Source: UBA1275 sp038124025 | GTDB lineage: Bacteria; Bacteroidota; Rhodothermia; Balneolales; Balneolaceae | Direction of reading: 5' to 3' | DNA length: 64,000 bases | Assembly: GCA_038124025.1 (NCBI GenBank) | Contig: JAYPBC010000007.1 | Span: 1-64,000 of the forward strand | The notes under the pieces: model-generated | What the model saw: the letters and a program-made list of their open reading frames with translations, nothing else | The model's database searches: none | What the model was told of the DNA's origin: nothing | Shown here: positions 44,292-54,005 of the stretch, piece after piece | Layout: the number at the start of each line of letters is the position of its first letter | Numbering within the stretch: the first letter of the stretch is position 1 | Program-made: the position numbers and the translations under genes

Positions 44292-47150
44292 CTAATGGGC
44301 TGCTAGCCAGTGGTCCCCTATTCCCCATTCCACTTTTAATGGAACTGCTAGCCTAATGGCTGTCTCCATTTTTTTCACAATAGTTGTTGGCACCCAATCT
44401 CTCTCGTCTTCATGCAGTTCAAAGATAAGCTCATCATGAACCTGTAAGAGCATCTTACTCTTTATATTTTCTTCTCGTATCCACTGATCGATAGAAAGCA
44501 TGGCCACTTTAATGATATCAGCGGCGGTGCCCTGTATCGGCATATTTATTGCCGCTCTTTCAGAAAATGCTCGTGCATTCCAATTACCGGATTCGATGTC
44601 AGGCAAATATCTTCTTCTTCCCATGAGTGTTTTGACATAGCCATGCTCTTTCACAAAATCCTTGGCCGATTCAATATAAGCAGAAATATTCGGATAGCGC
44701 CCAAAGTACGCGTCAATCATATCTTTAGCTTCACCATTAGATATCCCAAGGTTCTGAGCTAATCCATAAGCACTTAACCCGTAAGGAATCCCAAAGTTAA
44801 CTTCTTTTGCTTTCCTTCGGTGGTCTGGGCTCACCTGGTCTAAACTTTCCAAGGAGAAAATTTCCTTTGCTGTTCGAGCGTGAATATCTTCTCCGCTCAT
44901 AAAAGCTTGAATCATATTGGTATCTTCCGATATATGTGCAATAATGCGAAGTTCCACTTGCGAGTAATCCGCGGATAAGATTTTATAACCTTTCTCGGGC
45001 ACAAAGGCTTTTCTAATTTCACGGCTTCGAGCAGTGCGTATGGGAATATTCTGCAAATTAGGATGTGAAGATGCAAGTCGACCCGTGGCTGCCACACATT
45101 GATTGTAGTCGGTGTGCAGACGATGAGTTACGGGTGATAACAAAGATGGTAGAGCATCGGCATAGGTGGACTTTAGTTTAGCCAATGATCGATATTCAAG
45201 TACTTGTTCGGGCACTTTGTGCGTATGAGCAAGTTTAGATAAAACCGCTTCATTTGTTGAGTATTTACCCGTTTTAGTTTTCTTACCTGCCGGCAACCCA
45301 AGTTTATCGAAAAGAATAGTGCCTAACTGTGCAGGAGAATTGAGATTAAATTCTTCTCCACACTGTTCAAAAATAGCTGATTTAAGACGCTCCATATCTT
45401 CACTTAGAGCAGTGGAAAACTCTTCTAATAGCTTCGTATCTAAGGCAATCCCATTTGTTTCCATATGAGCAAGTACACGACTCAATGGAAAATCTAAATT
45501 GAGTGCGACGTCTTGTAAGCCGTCTTTGATTAGTTTCTCAGAAAAAATCGAAAACAGTCGAAAGGTAATATCAGCATCTTCACAGGCATAAGCTAACAAG
45601 GTGTCCATAGGCACCTCGGCCATTGTGATCTGCTCTTTGCCCTTACCTATTAGTTCCGTTATTGGAATGGGTTCATAGTTCAAGTAGCGTAATGATAGAT
45701 CGTCCATTTTCAGCCGGCCATCCGAATCTATTAGATAGGCTGCTATCATGGTATCAAAAATTTTACCACATAATTCAATGCCGTGCCGCTCTAACACCGT
45801 ATAATCAAATTTATAATTATGGGCGACAACAAGTAACTCAGAAGCCCCTAATATTTGTTCCAGAGCCAAATTCCATTCTGGATTATAGGGTATATAAACG
45901 GCTTTATGGGATGCTTGAGTCATTGCTATACCCACTAAATTGGCCGATAATGGGTCGGCACTATCTGTTTCCGTATCAACCACCAATGGCCGTTTAAGAT
46001 CAATGGATTCTAAGTAAGATAGCAGGTCCACTTCTGTATCAATCAACCGATATTCCACTTTGTTTGCATCATAAGATGATACATTGTCAGTAGTAGCGAA
46101 TAAATCTAAAGGCGACTCTGAAGTAGAGTACTCGCTGTTAGCTTGTAATTCGTTATTTTGATTAGTGTGACTCTTTGAATCACCCAGTCTAGCAACCTCT
46201 TTCCCTACCAATGAGTCCTTCTCAGATTGCTGATCATTCGTAGAAATGGCCCCCATCGATGAAGCAGGATGAGATGCAAATTTTTCATATTTCCGGGTCA
46301 AGCTCCTAAATTCCATCCTAGAAAAAAATGCGGAAAGATTAGTGAAATCTGCATCCTTACGCGTTAAGGATGTCCATAATGGCACCTCAGGTACGTCTAA
46401 TTTAATGGTCACCATTTTTTGAGCATGCCTAGCTTGATCAGCATATTCTATAAGATTTTCACGCTGCCTTTTAGCTGAAATAGTTGATGCCTGTTCTAGT
46501 AAATTATCTAGTGACTCAAATTGCTCGATTAACTTTGGAGCCCCTTTTTTTCCGATGCCGGGTACGCCAGGGATGTTATCGGATGCATCACCCAGAAGGG
46601 CTAAAACGTCAATGACTTGATTAGGATAAACCCCAAAATAGTCTTTAACTCCTTCCTCATCGATACGATCAAAGCCTCCATTTTTATTATTGGGCTTAAG
46701 CATACATACACGCTTATTAACCAGTTGCATAAAATCCTTATCAGGAGTAACTAAAAACACCTCTGCGTCTTCAGCCTGCACTGAATAGGCAAGGGTTCCA
46801 ATGATATCATCCGCTTCATAACCATCCTGCTCAAGATTAGCTATGTTCCAATACCCAAGCATTTCTTTAATAAGTGGAATTCCGACTCGTAGTTCCTCAG
46901 GTTGTGGTGGGCGTTGAGCTTTGTAACGCTCATCCCATTCATGCCTAAAAGTGGGAGCGTGTGTATCCCAGGCTACCGCGAGATGTGTTGGCTCATACTC
47001 GTGGATTAACTTATCGATGGTATTGGCAAAACCCATAATAGATCCGGTAGAAATTCCTTCACTATTGACGAGATTAGCCCGAATAAATGCAAAGTGAGAA
47101 CGGTAGGCCAAAGCCATACCATCAATTAATAAAATTTTCTTATCCGTCAT
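44292..47150 (-). CDS. polA: DNA polymerase I
   Basis: Gap-filling and Okazaki-fragment polymerase, 952 aa with all three domains. Residues about 1-300 are the 5' nuclease (LLIDGMALAYRSHFAF, DGYEADDIIGTLAYSV, GDASDNIPGVPGIGKKGA). A poorly conserved linker of about 70 residues follows. The 3'-5' proofreading domain retains its acids (VVDTETDSADPL, AHNYKFDYTVLE, YACEDADITF), so it looks active. The polymerase domain has SADYSQVELRIIAHISED, the O-helix RRKAKEVNFGIPYGLSAYG with Phe at the position that discriminates against dideoxynucleotides, and QVHDELIFE. It lies eight bases after tkt. Confidence 0.98.
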   Translation of the reverse strand: MTDKKILLIDGMALAYRSHFAFIRANLVNSEGISTGSIMGFANTIDKLIHEYEPTHLAVAWDTHAPTFRHEWDERYKAQRPPQPEELRVGIPLIKEMLGYWNIANLEQDGYEADDIIGTLAYSVQAEDAEVFLVTPDKDFMQLVNKRVCMLKPNNKNGGFDRIDEEGVKDYFGVYPNQVIDVLALLGDASDNIPGVPGIGKKGAPKLIEQFESLDNLLEQASTISAKRQRENLIEYADQARHAQKMVTIKLDVPEVPLWTSLTRKDADFTNLSAFFSRMEFRSLTRKYEKFASHPASSMGAISTNDQQSEKDSLVGKEVARLGDSKSHTNQNNELQANSEYSTSESPLDLFATTDNVSSYDANKVEYRLIDTEVDLLSYLESIDLKRPLVVDTETDSADPLSANLVGIAMTQASHKAVYIPYNPEWNLALEQILGASELLVVAHNYKFDYTVLERHGIELCGKIFDTMIAAYLIDSDGRLKMDDLSLRYLNYEPIPITELIGKGKEQITMAEVPMDTLLAYACEDADITFRLFSIFSEKLIKDGLQDVALNLDFPLSRVLAHMETNGIALDTKLLEEFSTALSEDMERLKSAIFEQCGEEFNLNSPAQLGTILFDKLGLPAGKKTKTGKYSTNEAVLSKLAHTHKVPEQVLEYRSLAKLKSTYADALPSLLSPVTHRLHTDYNQCVAATGRLASSHPNLQNIPIRTARSREIRKAFVPEKGYKILSADYSQVELRIIAHISEDTNMIQAFMSGEDIHARTAKEIFSLESLDQVSPDHRRKAKEVNFGIPYGLSAYGLAQNLGISNGEAKDMIDAYFGRYPNISAYIESAKDFVKEHGYVKTLMGRRRYLPDIESGNWNARAFSERAAINMPIQGTAADIIKVAMLSIDQWIREENIKSKMLLQVHDELIFELHEDERDWVPTTIVKKMETAIRLAVPLKVEWGIGDHWLAAH

Positions 47151-47158
47151 GAAATGGG

Positions 47159-49156
47159 TTAAGACTGCTCGGTGAAGTAGGATACAATTGCATCCGATGT
47201 AATATTAAAATGGTCATATAAGGCTTCATAAGGTGCCGATTCACCAAAAGAATCTATACCAATAGCTCTTCCTTCCAAGCCAAGATATTTTTGCCAACCA
47301 AAAGTGGAACCCGCTTCAATGGAAACTCTCTTACTCAGGTCAGGGGGTAATACTGAGTCCTTGTATTCGGTAGGCTGCGCGTCAAAAAGTTCCCAACTAG
47401 GCATGCTAACTACACGAATGTGTATACCTTTACTGGCCAAGTCTGCCTGCGCCTGCATCGCTAACTGAACTTCGGATCCAGTCGCCATAACGATGCCTTC
47501 GGCTTGTCCATTTTCAGCTTCAGATAATACATACGCACCCTTTTCAACCAACTCAGCCGCGTTATCGGTATGTCGAGGGTACGTTGGTACATTTTGCCGT
47601 GTCAGTACCAATATGCTAGGGCCTTCGGTATGCTTTAAAGCCACTCTCCATGCATGCGAAACCTCATTAGCGTCCGCAGGACGTAACACTAACACATTGG
47701 GCATAGCACGTATGCTGGCCAAATGTTCCACGGGTTGATGGGTTGGCCCATCCTCACCTAAACCTATACTGTCGTGTGTCATTACAAAAATAGACGGTAT
47801 TTTCATCAACGCAGCTAGACGAAGAGCAGGGCGAAGATAATCTGTAAAAACAAAGAATGTTGCTCCAAATGCCTGTAAGCCCCCATGTAACATCATTCCA
47901 TTTACGGCGGCTGCCATTCCAAACTCACGCACTCCAAAATGAATGGTTCGGCCCTTATGATTATACTGAGTGAATGAACCAGCTCCTACAATGTCGGTTT
48001 TGGTGCTTGGTCCTAAATCAGCCGAGCCACCGATTAAGTTGGGTACCGTATCTTTAAGTGCATTTATTACCTTCCCTGAGCTAGCACGAGTAGCCATCCC
48101 CTTTGGATCAGCTTCAAATTCGGGTAAATCTTCCGCTATGTTTTTAAGGTATTTTTGATTGGTCCAAATGGAAAATTCCGCATAGAGGAATGGGTCGTCC
48201 TTTTCGAGTTGGCTCAATGTGTCGTTCCACTCAGATTCGAGTCTCGCACCTAAGTCCGCTCTATGTTGGAACACCTCATAGACTTCTTTATCCACATGAA
48301 AATGAACATCGGGGTCTAAGCCAAAACTCATCTTAGTTACTCGAATTTCTTCATCACCAAGTGGGGCGCCGTGAGAAGATGCCTTACCTTCTTTATTCGG
48401 TGATCCGTAGCCTATTTTAGTCGTACAAACAATTAAAGAGGGCTGCTCAGTGTTTGCTTTAGCCTGCTTAATGGCCTCCTCTATCTGAGCCTGATTGTGG
48501 CCATTCACTTTTAGAACTTGCCAATTGTATGCTAAAAAACGTTCTATGACATCTTCAGTAAACGCAAGATCGGTTTCACCCTCTATAGATATGGAATTTG
48601 AATCGTATAAATAAATTAACTTTCCCAGTGCCAGATGCCCCGCAAGGGAGGCAGCTTCATGAGATACTCCTTCCATCAAGTCACCATCACTGACAATTGC
48701 GTAGGTATAATGATCGATTAAAGTGTGCTCATCTGTATTGAATTTTGCAGACAAATGTCGTTCTGCCATAGCCATACCAATCCCCGTTGCGAAACCCTGT
48801 CCTAATGGACCTGTAGTCATTTCAACACCTGGGGTCATGCCAAATTCAGGATGACCTGGTGTTTTGGATCCCATTTGGCGAAAATTTTTCAGCTCCTCCA
48901 TACTTAAATCATAACCCGAAAGATGCAATAAACTATACAGCAACATGGAACCATGGCCAGCTGAAAGTATGAATCTATCACGATCAAACCACTCAGGATT
49001 TTTCGGATTATGTTTCAAAAATTTGGTCCAAAGGACAGTGGCTACATCGGCCATTCCCATTGGCATACCTGGGTGTCCAGAATTAGCTTTTTGCACAGCA
49101 TCCATAGAGAGTGTACGAATGGTGTGAGCACATAAAGTTTCAGTCGCATTATTCAT
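47159..49156 (-). CDS. tkt: Transketolase
   Basis: Transfers two-carbon units in the pentose phosphate pathway using ThDP. The 665 aa show KANSGHPGMPMGMADV, ILSAGHGSMLLYSLLHL, TTGPLGQGFATGIGMA, the ThDP motif SDGDLMEGVSHEA, the conserved FGVREFGMAAAVNG with the activating Glu, and MTHDSIGLGEDGPTHQPVEHLA. It is full length and followed by polA eight bases later. Confidence 0.97.
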   Translation of the reverse strand: MNNATETLCAHTIRTLSMDAVQKANSGHPGMPMGMADVATVLWTKFLKHNPKNPEWFDRDRFILSAGHGSMLLYSLLHLSGYDLSMEELKNFRQMGSKTPGHPEFGMTPGVEMTTGPLGQGFATGIGMAMAERHLSAKFNTDEHTLIDHYTYAIVSDGDLMEGVSHEAASLAGHLALGKLIYLYDSNSISIEGETDLAFTEDVIERFLAYNWQVLKVNGHNQAQIEEAIKQAKANTEQPSLIVCTTKIGYGSPNKEGKASSHGAPLGDEEIRVTKMSFGLDPDVHFHVDKEVYEVFQHRADLGARLESEWNDTLSQLEKDDPFLYAEFSIWTNQKYLKNIAEDLPEFEADPKGMATRASSGKVINALKDTVPNLIGGSADLGPSTKTDIVGAGSFTQYNHKGRTIHFGVREFGMAAAVNGMMLHGGLQAFGATFFVFTDYLRPALRLAALMKIPSIFVMTHDSIGLGEDGPTHQPVEHLASIRAMPNVLVLRPADANEVSHAWRVALKHTEGPSILVLTRQNVPTYPRHTDNAAELVEKGAYVLSEAENGQAEGIVMATGSEVQLAMQAQADLASKGIHIRVVSMPSWELFDAQPTEYKDSVLPPDLSKRVSIEAGSTFGWQKYLGLEGRAIGIDSFGESAPYEALYDHFNITSDAIVSYFTEQS

Positions 49157-49283
49157 ATATGAGCGTAGATAGTAGTTAGTTATTGAATAACTTAATTAAA
49201 GTGCCAAGAAATCACGAAGGAATTAACTCAACTTATTACAAAATAATAATGGTAAGTTAGTTAATGTGAGAATCAGTTTAAAT

Positions 49284-49310
49284 AAAAAAAGCCCCGCTTT
49301 TGACGGGGCT
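49284..49310 (-). terminator. Intrinsic terminator after the TPR gene
   Basis: On the minus strand AGCCCCG and CGGGGCT form a 7-bp stem with a 7-base loop, followed by seven T. It lies 24 bases beyond the TPR gene stop, a classic intrinsic terminator separating that gene from tkt. Confidence 0.9.
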
Positions 49311-49333
49311 TGAATACAACCTAGTTCATTTTG

Positions 49334-50338
49334 TTATGGGCGTGTGCTTTTGCACTTTAGCTCAAATTCCATCTTATATTCTGAAGGCTGCTTAAATGAG
49401 CCATAACTTGCACTCTCAAAGGCCGAACATGCCTCACCTTTATTTTCTAACATTTGATTCGCCAAACCTAATTCAAAATAGATTTTTGCCTTGTCCGTGT
49501 TACCGCCTGTTTCAAGACCTAGAGCTTGAGAGGAATATTGAATAGCATCATTGTAACGCTGTAACTTGTTAGAAGCTTCCGCTAATCGATAATAGCTGTC
49601 TGATGATTCTGAAAAATAATCCAACGACGATTGTAGTAATTCTATTGCTTGTGTATTGTTTCCTGCTTCAATGGCTTTTGCTCCTCTAAATAATAAATCC
49701 CCGTGCGCGGATTGATTAGCAAGACGCTCCACTTCAGAGTCATTTACACGAATCGCAGTGGCTATTGCTTGATCATACCACCCCATAATCCCATCAACAT
49801 CCTCTGGACTGTTTTTCTTATGCACCAAGGCTTTTTGGTAATATGCTTTAGCATAGTTTGGATTGATTCGAATGGCTTCATCGAGAGCTTCTACTGATTC
49901 AACAAACATTTCTCGCTTAAACAGCATGAGTCCCTTTTGGTAATTAAGCTGAGCTAGCACACTGGTCGACTTGCGTTGAACATCTGTGTCCCCAGAATTA
50001 ATACCAATTTCCTCGGATTGAATGAATAGCTCAATTGTTGCGTCTAACTTCTCTAGGCTAGGACCACTACGAAACTCATTAAAAGCATCAACAGCGATAG
50101 TGAAATAGAGTTTTGGTATTTGTTTTTCAGAACGGTTTTTTATGTCTTCACCACCTTCGCCTAACTGAGAAGCAATTTCAATGGCTTCTGAATACTTATC
50201 GATGGCTGCCGAATAATCTTTAGCTTGTGCCAGCTCGCGGGCTTCATTGTAGGCCGTGATAGCTGCAGCTTGATCTTGTGCCACCAGCGATGCGCTAGCG
50301 ACGAGTACTATACTAAAAAAAGAAAAAAAGAATTTCAT
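49334..50338 (-). CDS. Exported TPR-repeat protein
   Basis: A 334-residue protein with a signal peptide (residues 1-20, cleavage near LVAQ) and several tetratricopeptide repeats. Clear repeat helices are at about 26-60 (AYNEAREL...DYSAAIDKYSEAIEIA), 130-170 (LNYQKGLMLFKREMFVESVEALDEAIRINPNYAKAYYQKALVHKK) and 230-310 (QAIELLQSSLDYF..., NDAIQYSSQALGLETG). TPRs are protein-binding scaffolds; the exported location suggests a role in envelope assembly, but no partner is indicated. It has its own terminator and 123 bases upstream. Confidence 0.85.
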   Translation of the reverse strand: MKFFFSFFSIVLVASASLVAQDQAAAITAYNEARELAQAKDYSAAIDKYSEAIEIASQLGEGGEDIKNRSEKQIPKLYFTIAVDAFNEFRSGPSLEKLDATIELFIQSEEIGINSGDTDVQRKSTSVLAQLNYQKGLMLFKREMFVESVEALDEAIRINPNYAKAYYQKALVHKKNSPEDVDGIMGWYDQAIATAIRVNDSEVERLANQSAHGDLLFRGAKAIEAGNNTQAIELLQSSLDYFSESSDSYYRLAEASNKLQRYNDAIQYSSQALGLETGGNTDKAKIYFELGLANQMLENKGEACSAFESASYGSFKQPSEYKMEFELKCKSTRP

Positions 50339-50461
50339 AATCTTGATGTGGAGTGTTTAGATTCTATTTCTAGACAAACTTAAATTTACACAATTTATTT
50401 ATTTATTTAAGGAAAAATAGATGTTAATGGTTCCCATATTGTATCTGATCTAGTGTTTTTT

Positions 50462-51163
50462 TTAAAAGTAAAAATTTGGCATTGGTTCTTCACGCTCATA
50501 AGCAGCTCGTATTTTGGCCACCGCATCTTCAATGGAATCAGTTAAAAAAAATAAATCCCGATCCTTTTCCGATATTGTAGCATGGCTTATCATTATTTCT
50601 TCGATCCAAGAAACCAACCCACCCCAGTAATCTACTCCAATTAATACAATTGGAATACGTGATATTTTTTGGGTTTGTACCAGAGTAAGACTCTCAAATA
50701 ATTCATCCATGGTACCAAAACCACCAGGAAAGACAATTAAGGCCTGAGAATACTTAATGAACATGACTTTTCTGACAAAAAAATAATCAAAATTTAGCGC
50801 AAACTCTTTTTGTACATACTCATTTATTCCTTGTTCATGTGGCAATTCTATTCCTAACCCAACTGACTTCCCACCACTCTCCTGAGCTCCTTTATTAGCT
50901 GCTTCCATTATTCCAGGACCTGCCCCCGTTATGACTCCAAAACCCATTTTAGTTAATAATTTTGCACACTTAGAAGCTTGTTCATAGTAAGGGTTATCCT
51001 CCACGGTCCTGGCCGATCCAAAAATACTTACACAGGGACCAATCTTGAATAGGGTGTCGTATCCATCAACCAGTTCACCCATGATTTTGAAGATGCTCCA
51101 GATCTCTCGATCATATCCATTTTTATACGAATTAGGAATTAACAATGGTTTTTGTTGATCCAT
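50462..51163 (-). CDS. LOG family protein (TIGR00730 type)
   Basis: A 233-residue Rossmann-like protein of the LOG/lysine-decarboxylase-like family, the known activity of which is hydrolysis of nucleoside 5'-monophosphates, notably cytokinin ribotides. The signature motifs are intact: SIFGSARTVEDNPYYEQA, GAGPGIMEAANKGAQESGG and the PGGFGTMDELFESLTLVQT block. The N-terminal 40 residues and C-terminal EEPMPNFYF place it in the longer bacterial subgroup, whose physiological substrate is uncertain. Confidence 0.9.
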   Translation of the reverse strand: MDQQKPLLIPNSYKNGYDREIWSIFKIMGELVDGYDTLFKIGPCVSIFGSARTVEDNPYYEQASKCAKLLTKMGFGVITGAGPGIMEAANKGAQESGGKSVGLGIELPHEQGINEYVQKEFALNFDYFFVRKVMFIKYSQALIVFPGGFGTMDELFESLTLVQTQKISRIPIVLIGVDYWGGLVSWIEEIMISHATISEKDRDLFFLTDSIEDAVAKIRAAYEREEPMPNFYF

Positions 51164-51257
51164 ACTATTAAATGTTATTAGGGTTTATTTTATGCTCATT
51201 TCGAATGGTATTTCGTAAAATTTCTATAGTACTCAAAACACTATTGAAACTAGAGTC

Positions 51258-52025
51258 TTATTTAAAGTCGAGTTGAAACCCAAACATGGGAACTGCTTTT
51301 CCAGTACTATACCTTTCTGCACCTGCCTCATTGCTTTCTAGATGATAAAGATCAAATGAGGGGCGAAGACTTAAGTCATCAGATACATCAAAAGTTGATA
51401 GGTGCGCATATACATAGGCATCCACCGCATTTAATGCATACGCTAATCCAATGGTCACATACATAAAATCTCTACGATTTCTTAAAAAGTTACGATTGTT
51501 TTTCAATTGACTGATATTAGCTCCAATTAATCTATCAGGAGTAGGACCAAATCGGAAATCACCCTTATCAGTTACGGCGTTATAATAGGCTGCTTGGTAA
51601 TCATGATACTGCTTGGTTAAATACACACTATAGTAGCTTAACCCTCCTATTAGGCTATATATAATAGGTATCTTCCAAGTCTGACCATTATGATATTGGC
51701 CTAAGCCTGGCAGCAAAAGTGACTTCCGAAGAATCTGTTTTGGATATGGAATCATGCTCGTTGACTCTTCTACAATGGCTTCACTTGTGTTGGGTTGTCG
51801 TGTAGAATCGGCTCTATTGGTTATTTTTTCTTCGTTTAATGGAACTGGATCTAAGGTATCAGGTAGATTTGGTATTAAACCCCTTAGTTGCGAGGATGAA
51901 TATGAAACTGACCGGTAATCATTGCCATAATAAGATTGTCCAAAGGCGAGCCCAATCGAAAAAACAACGATAAATAAGCAAGCCAAGCCAATTCGTGCCC
52001 ACAAAAAAAGCCTCGGATTGGTCAT
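51258..52025 (-). CDS. DUF5683 domain-containing protein
   Basis: A 255-residue exported or membrane protein. A hydrophobic N-terminus (residues 8-30) is followed by a low-complexity region. DUF5683 begins at about residue 95 (PYPKQILRKSLLLPGLGQYHNGQTWKIPIIY) with three hydrophobic segments, one reading YVTIGLAYALNAVDAYVYAHLS. This gene is commonly downstream of parAB in Bacteroidota, as here (seven bases after parB). Function unknown. Confidence 0.85.
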   Translation of the reverse strand: MTNPRLFLWARIGLACLFIVVFSIGLAFGQSYYGNDYRSVSYSSSQLRGLIPNLPDTLDPVPLNEEKITNRADSTRQPNTSEAIVEESTSMIPYPKQILRKSLLLPGLGQYHNGQTWKIPIIYSLIGGLSYYSVYLTKQYHDYQAAYYNAVTDKGDFRFGPTPDRLIGANISQLKNNRNFLRNRRDFMYVTIGLAYALNAVDAYVYAHLSTFDVSDDLSLRPSFDLYHLESNEAGAERYSTGKAVPMFGFQLDFK

Positions 52026-52032
52026 AGATCTG

Positions 52033-53070
52033 TTATTCTGATGATGAAAGAAGCGCTAATATTCGCTCTAGGTCTTCATCTGTAAAATATTGTATACGAA
52101 TTTCGCCGCCCTCCGAAAAGGTCCTCATTTGTACTTTTGTCCCAAGTGCACTCCGCAATTTTGACTCTATATCTTTAACAATCGCGCTATTCTCTGTTTC
52201 AGTAGGTCCAGATTTTCCTTTAGGCTTTATTTTTTCGCTACCAATATCAACTCCAGACGAATTAGCATGAACTCGAATATAATCTTCTAAACGCCGAACC
52301 GACCATTGCTCCCTTATCACTTTGTCGAGAATGAACTCCTGCTCGGCAGTTGAATCCACACCTAGTAAAGCTCGTGCATGTCCTCCGCTAATTCTGTTAG
52401 CTACTAAAGCTAATTGAATGAAATCGGGTAAACTTAAGAGCCTCAGCATATTAGTGACTGTAGAACGGTTTTTACCGACTTTATTAGCCACTTCAGACTG
52501 GGTGTAATTAAATTCTTCGAGTAATCGTTGATAAGCTACCGCTACTTCTAGGGGGTTTAAGTCTTCTCGCTGAATGTTTTCAATTAGCGCATAAGCCATA
52601 CTTTGCTCATCGTTAGCGTGTCTAACATAGGCTGGGATCGTAGATATACTTGCTAATTTGGAAGCCCTTAATCTGCGCTCACCACTTATTAACTCGTACC
52701 TTTGATCCCCTAAATAACGAACGGTGATAGGTTGTATAAGCCCATGTTGTTGGATAGACTCGGCTAGTTCTTCTAGACGTTCTTGATCAAACTCTTTTCT
52801 TGGCTGAAACGGATTCGCTCGGATATGATTAGGATTAAGAAAAAGCACCACATCTACCATACCGTGTTGAGCTTCCGAATTGGATTCGGGTCCTTGGTTA
52901 TTGGGATGTACGCCATTATTAGATGACTCAAGCTCATTCGCGGGAGCATTAGCTGATGGGCTTTGGCCTACCGAAGACTCCTTCAGAATGGGATTTTTTT
53001 TGTTACTCTGATCATCCATATCAGGGAAAAAAGCTCCCAAACCCCTTCCTAGTACTTTCTTATTCGCCAT
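52033..53070 (-). CDS. parB: Chromosome-partitioning protein ParB
   Basis: CTP-dependent DNA clamp that loads at parS and organises the origin region. The 345 aa have an acidic, low-complexity N-terminal tail (to about residue 75), the CTP-binding domain (HIRANPFQPRKEFDQERLEELAESIQQHGLIQPI, SGERRLRASKLA), the helix-turn-helix (YTQSEVANKVGKNRSTVTNMLRLL) and a C-terminal dimer domain. It lies six bases after parA. No good parS (TGTTTCACGTGAAACA-type) site was found in the window. Confidence 0.97.
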   Translation of the reverse strand: MANKKVLGRGLGAFFPDMDDQSNKKNPILKESSVGQSPSANAPANELESSNNGVHPNNQGPESNSEAQHGMVDVVLFLNPNHIRANPFQPRKEFDQERLEELAESIQQHGLIQPITVRYLGDQRYELISGERRLRASKLASISTIPAYVRHANDEQSMAYALIENIQREDLNPLEVAVAYQRLLEEFNYTQSEVANKVGKNRSTVTNMLRLLSLPDFIQLALVANRISGGHARALLGVDSTAEQEFILDKVIREQWSVRRLEDYIRVHANSSGVDIGSEKIKPKGKSGPTETENSAIVKDIESKLRSALGTKVQMRTFSEGGEIRIQYFTDEDLERILALLSSSE

Positions 53071-53076
53071 GTCCTT

Positions 53077-53874
53077 TTACTTAGTTAATACAGGACTATT
53101 CTTAAATAGTTTTCTGTTCCTCTTTATGATTTCACTTGCCAAAGCTAAATAATTTTTTGCCCCTACAGAAGTTGAATCATACAGTAATGCAGGCTTACCA
53201 AAAGAGGGAGCCTCTGCCAAACGAACATTCCTGGCAATAACTGTTTTGAACACACGATCATCAAAATATCGCTTTACTTCATCTGCCACCTGATTTGACA
53301 ACCTAGTTCTAGTATCATACATAGTTAATACCACCCCTTCAATGTCTAAGCTGGGATTCAGATGCTGTCGGACAATTTTAATAGTGTTTAATAGTTGCCC
53401 TAAACCTTCTAAAGCAAAATATTCACACTGAACCGGAATTACTATGGAGTCAGAAGCAGTTAATGCATTTATCGTCAGTAAGCCCAAAGAAGGTGGACAA
53501 TCTATGATGATAAAATCATACTTATCCCGTAACTCAGCAATTGCCTTTGTCAAAATACCTTCACGTTGTTCACGATCAATCATCTCTATTTCAGCACCTA
53601 CTAAATTTATATGCGCAGGGACTAAGTCAAGAAAATCAAGCTCTGTTTGCCGAATTGTATCGTTGATTTCCGCGCTACCTATCATAACCTCATAAATAGA
53701 GTTAGTCACCGTCGAGGTGTCGATTCCCAATCCACTGGTGGTATTACTCTGTGGATCAATATCAATAATCAAGGTAGGATGTTCGATAGCCGCTAAACTA
53801 GCCGCTAAATTTATAGATGAGGTTGTTTTACCTACCCCACCTTTTTGATTTGCAATAGAAATTACTTTACCCAT
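53077..53874 (-). CDS. parA: Chromosome-partitioning ATPase ParA
   Basis: Deviant Walker ATPase that moves ParB-parS complexes along the nucleoid. The 265 aa show ISIANQKGGVGKTTSSINLAASL (deviant Walker A with the signature Lys), DIDPQSNTTSGLG, DFIIIDCPPSLGLLTINAL and FKTVIARNVRLAEAPSFGKP. The length is that of chromosomal Soj-type ParA. A TATTTTTG element (TAnnTTTG type) lies at 53937-53944 on the minus strand upstream, without a clear -33 partner. Confidence 0.97.
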   Translation of the reverse strand: MGKVISIANQKGGVGKTTSSINLAASLAAIEHPTLIIDIDPQSNTTSGLGIDTSTVTNSIYEVMIGSAEINDTIRQTELDFLDLVPAHINLVGAEIEMIDREQREGILTKAIAELRDKYDFIIIDCPPSLGLLTINALTASDSIVIPVQCEYFALEGLGQLLNTIKIVRQHLNPSLDIEGVVLTMYDTRTRLSNQVADEVKRYFDDRVFKTVIARNVRLAEAPSFGKPALLYDSTSVGAKNYLALASEIIKRNRKLFKNSPVLTK

Positions 53875-54005
53875 TGACGACTTAAACCATTAAAACTTTG
53901 AAATAAAATGAATATAAAAGTACCTCTGTAGTGAACCAAAAATACTTATTAACAGTGAGGGACTAAGTTATCCACATTATGCCTTTAAGGGGGTAAAATT
54001 GCTGA

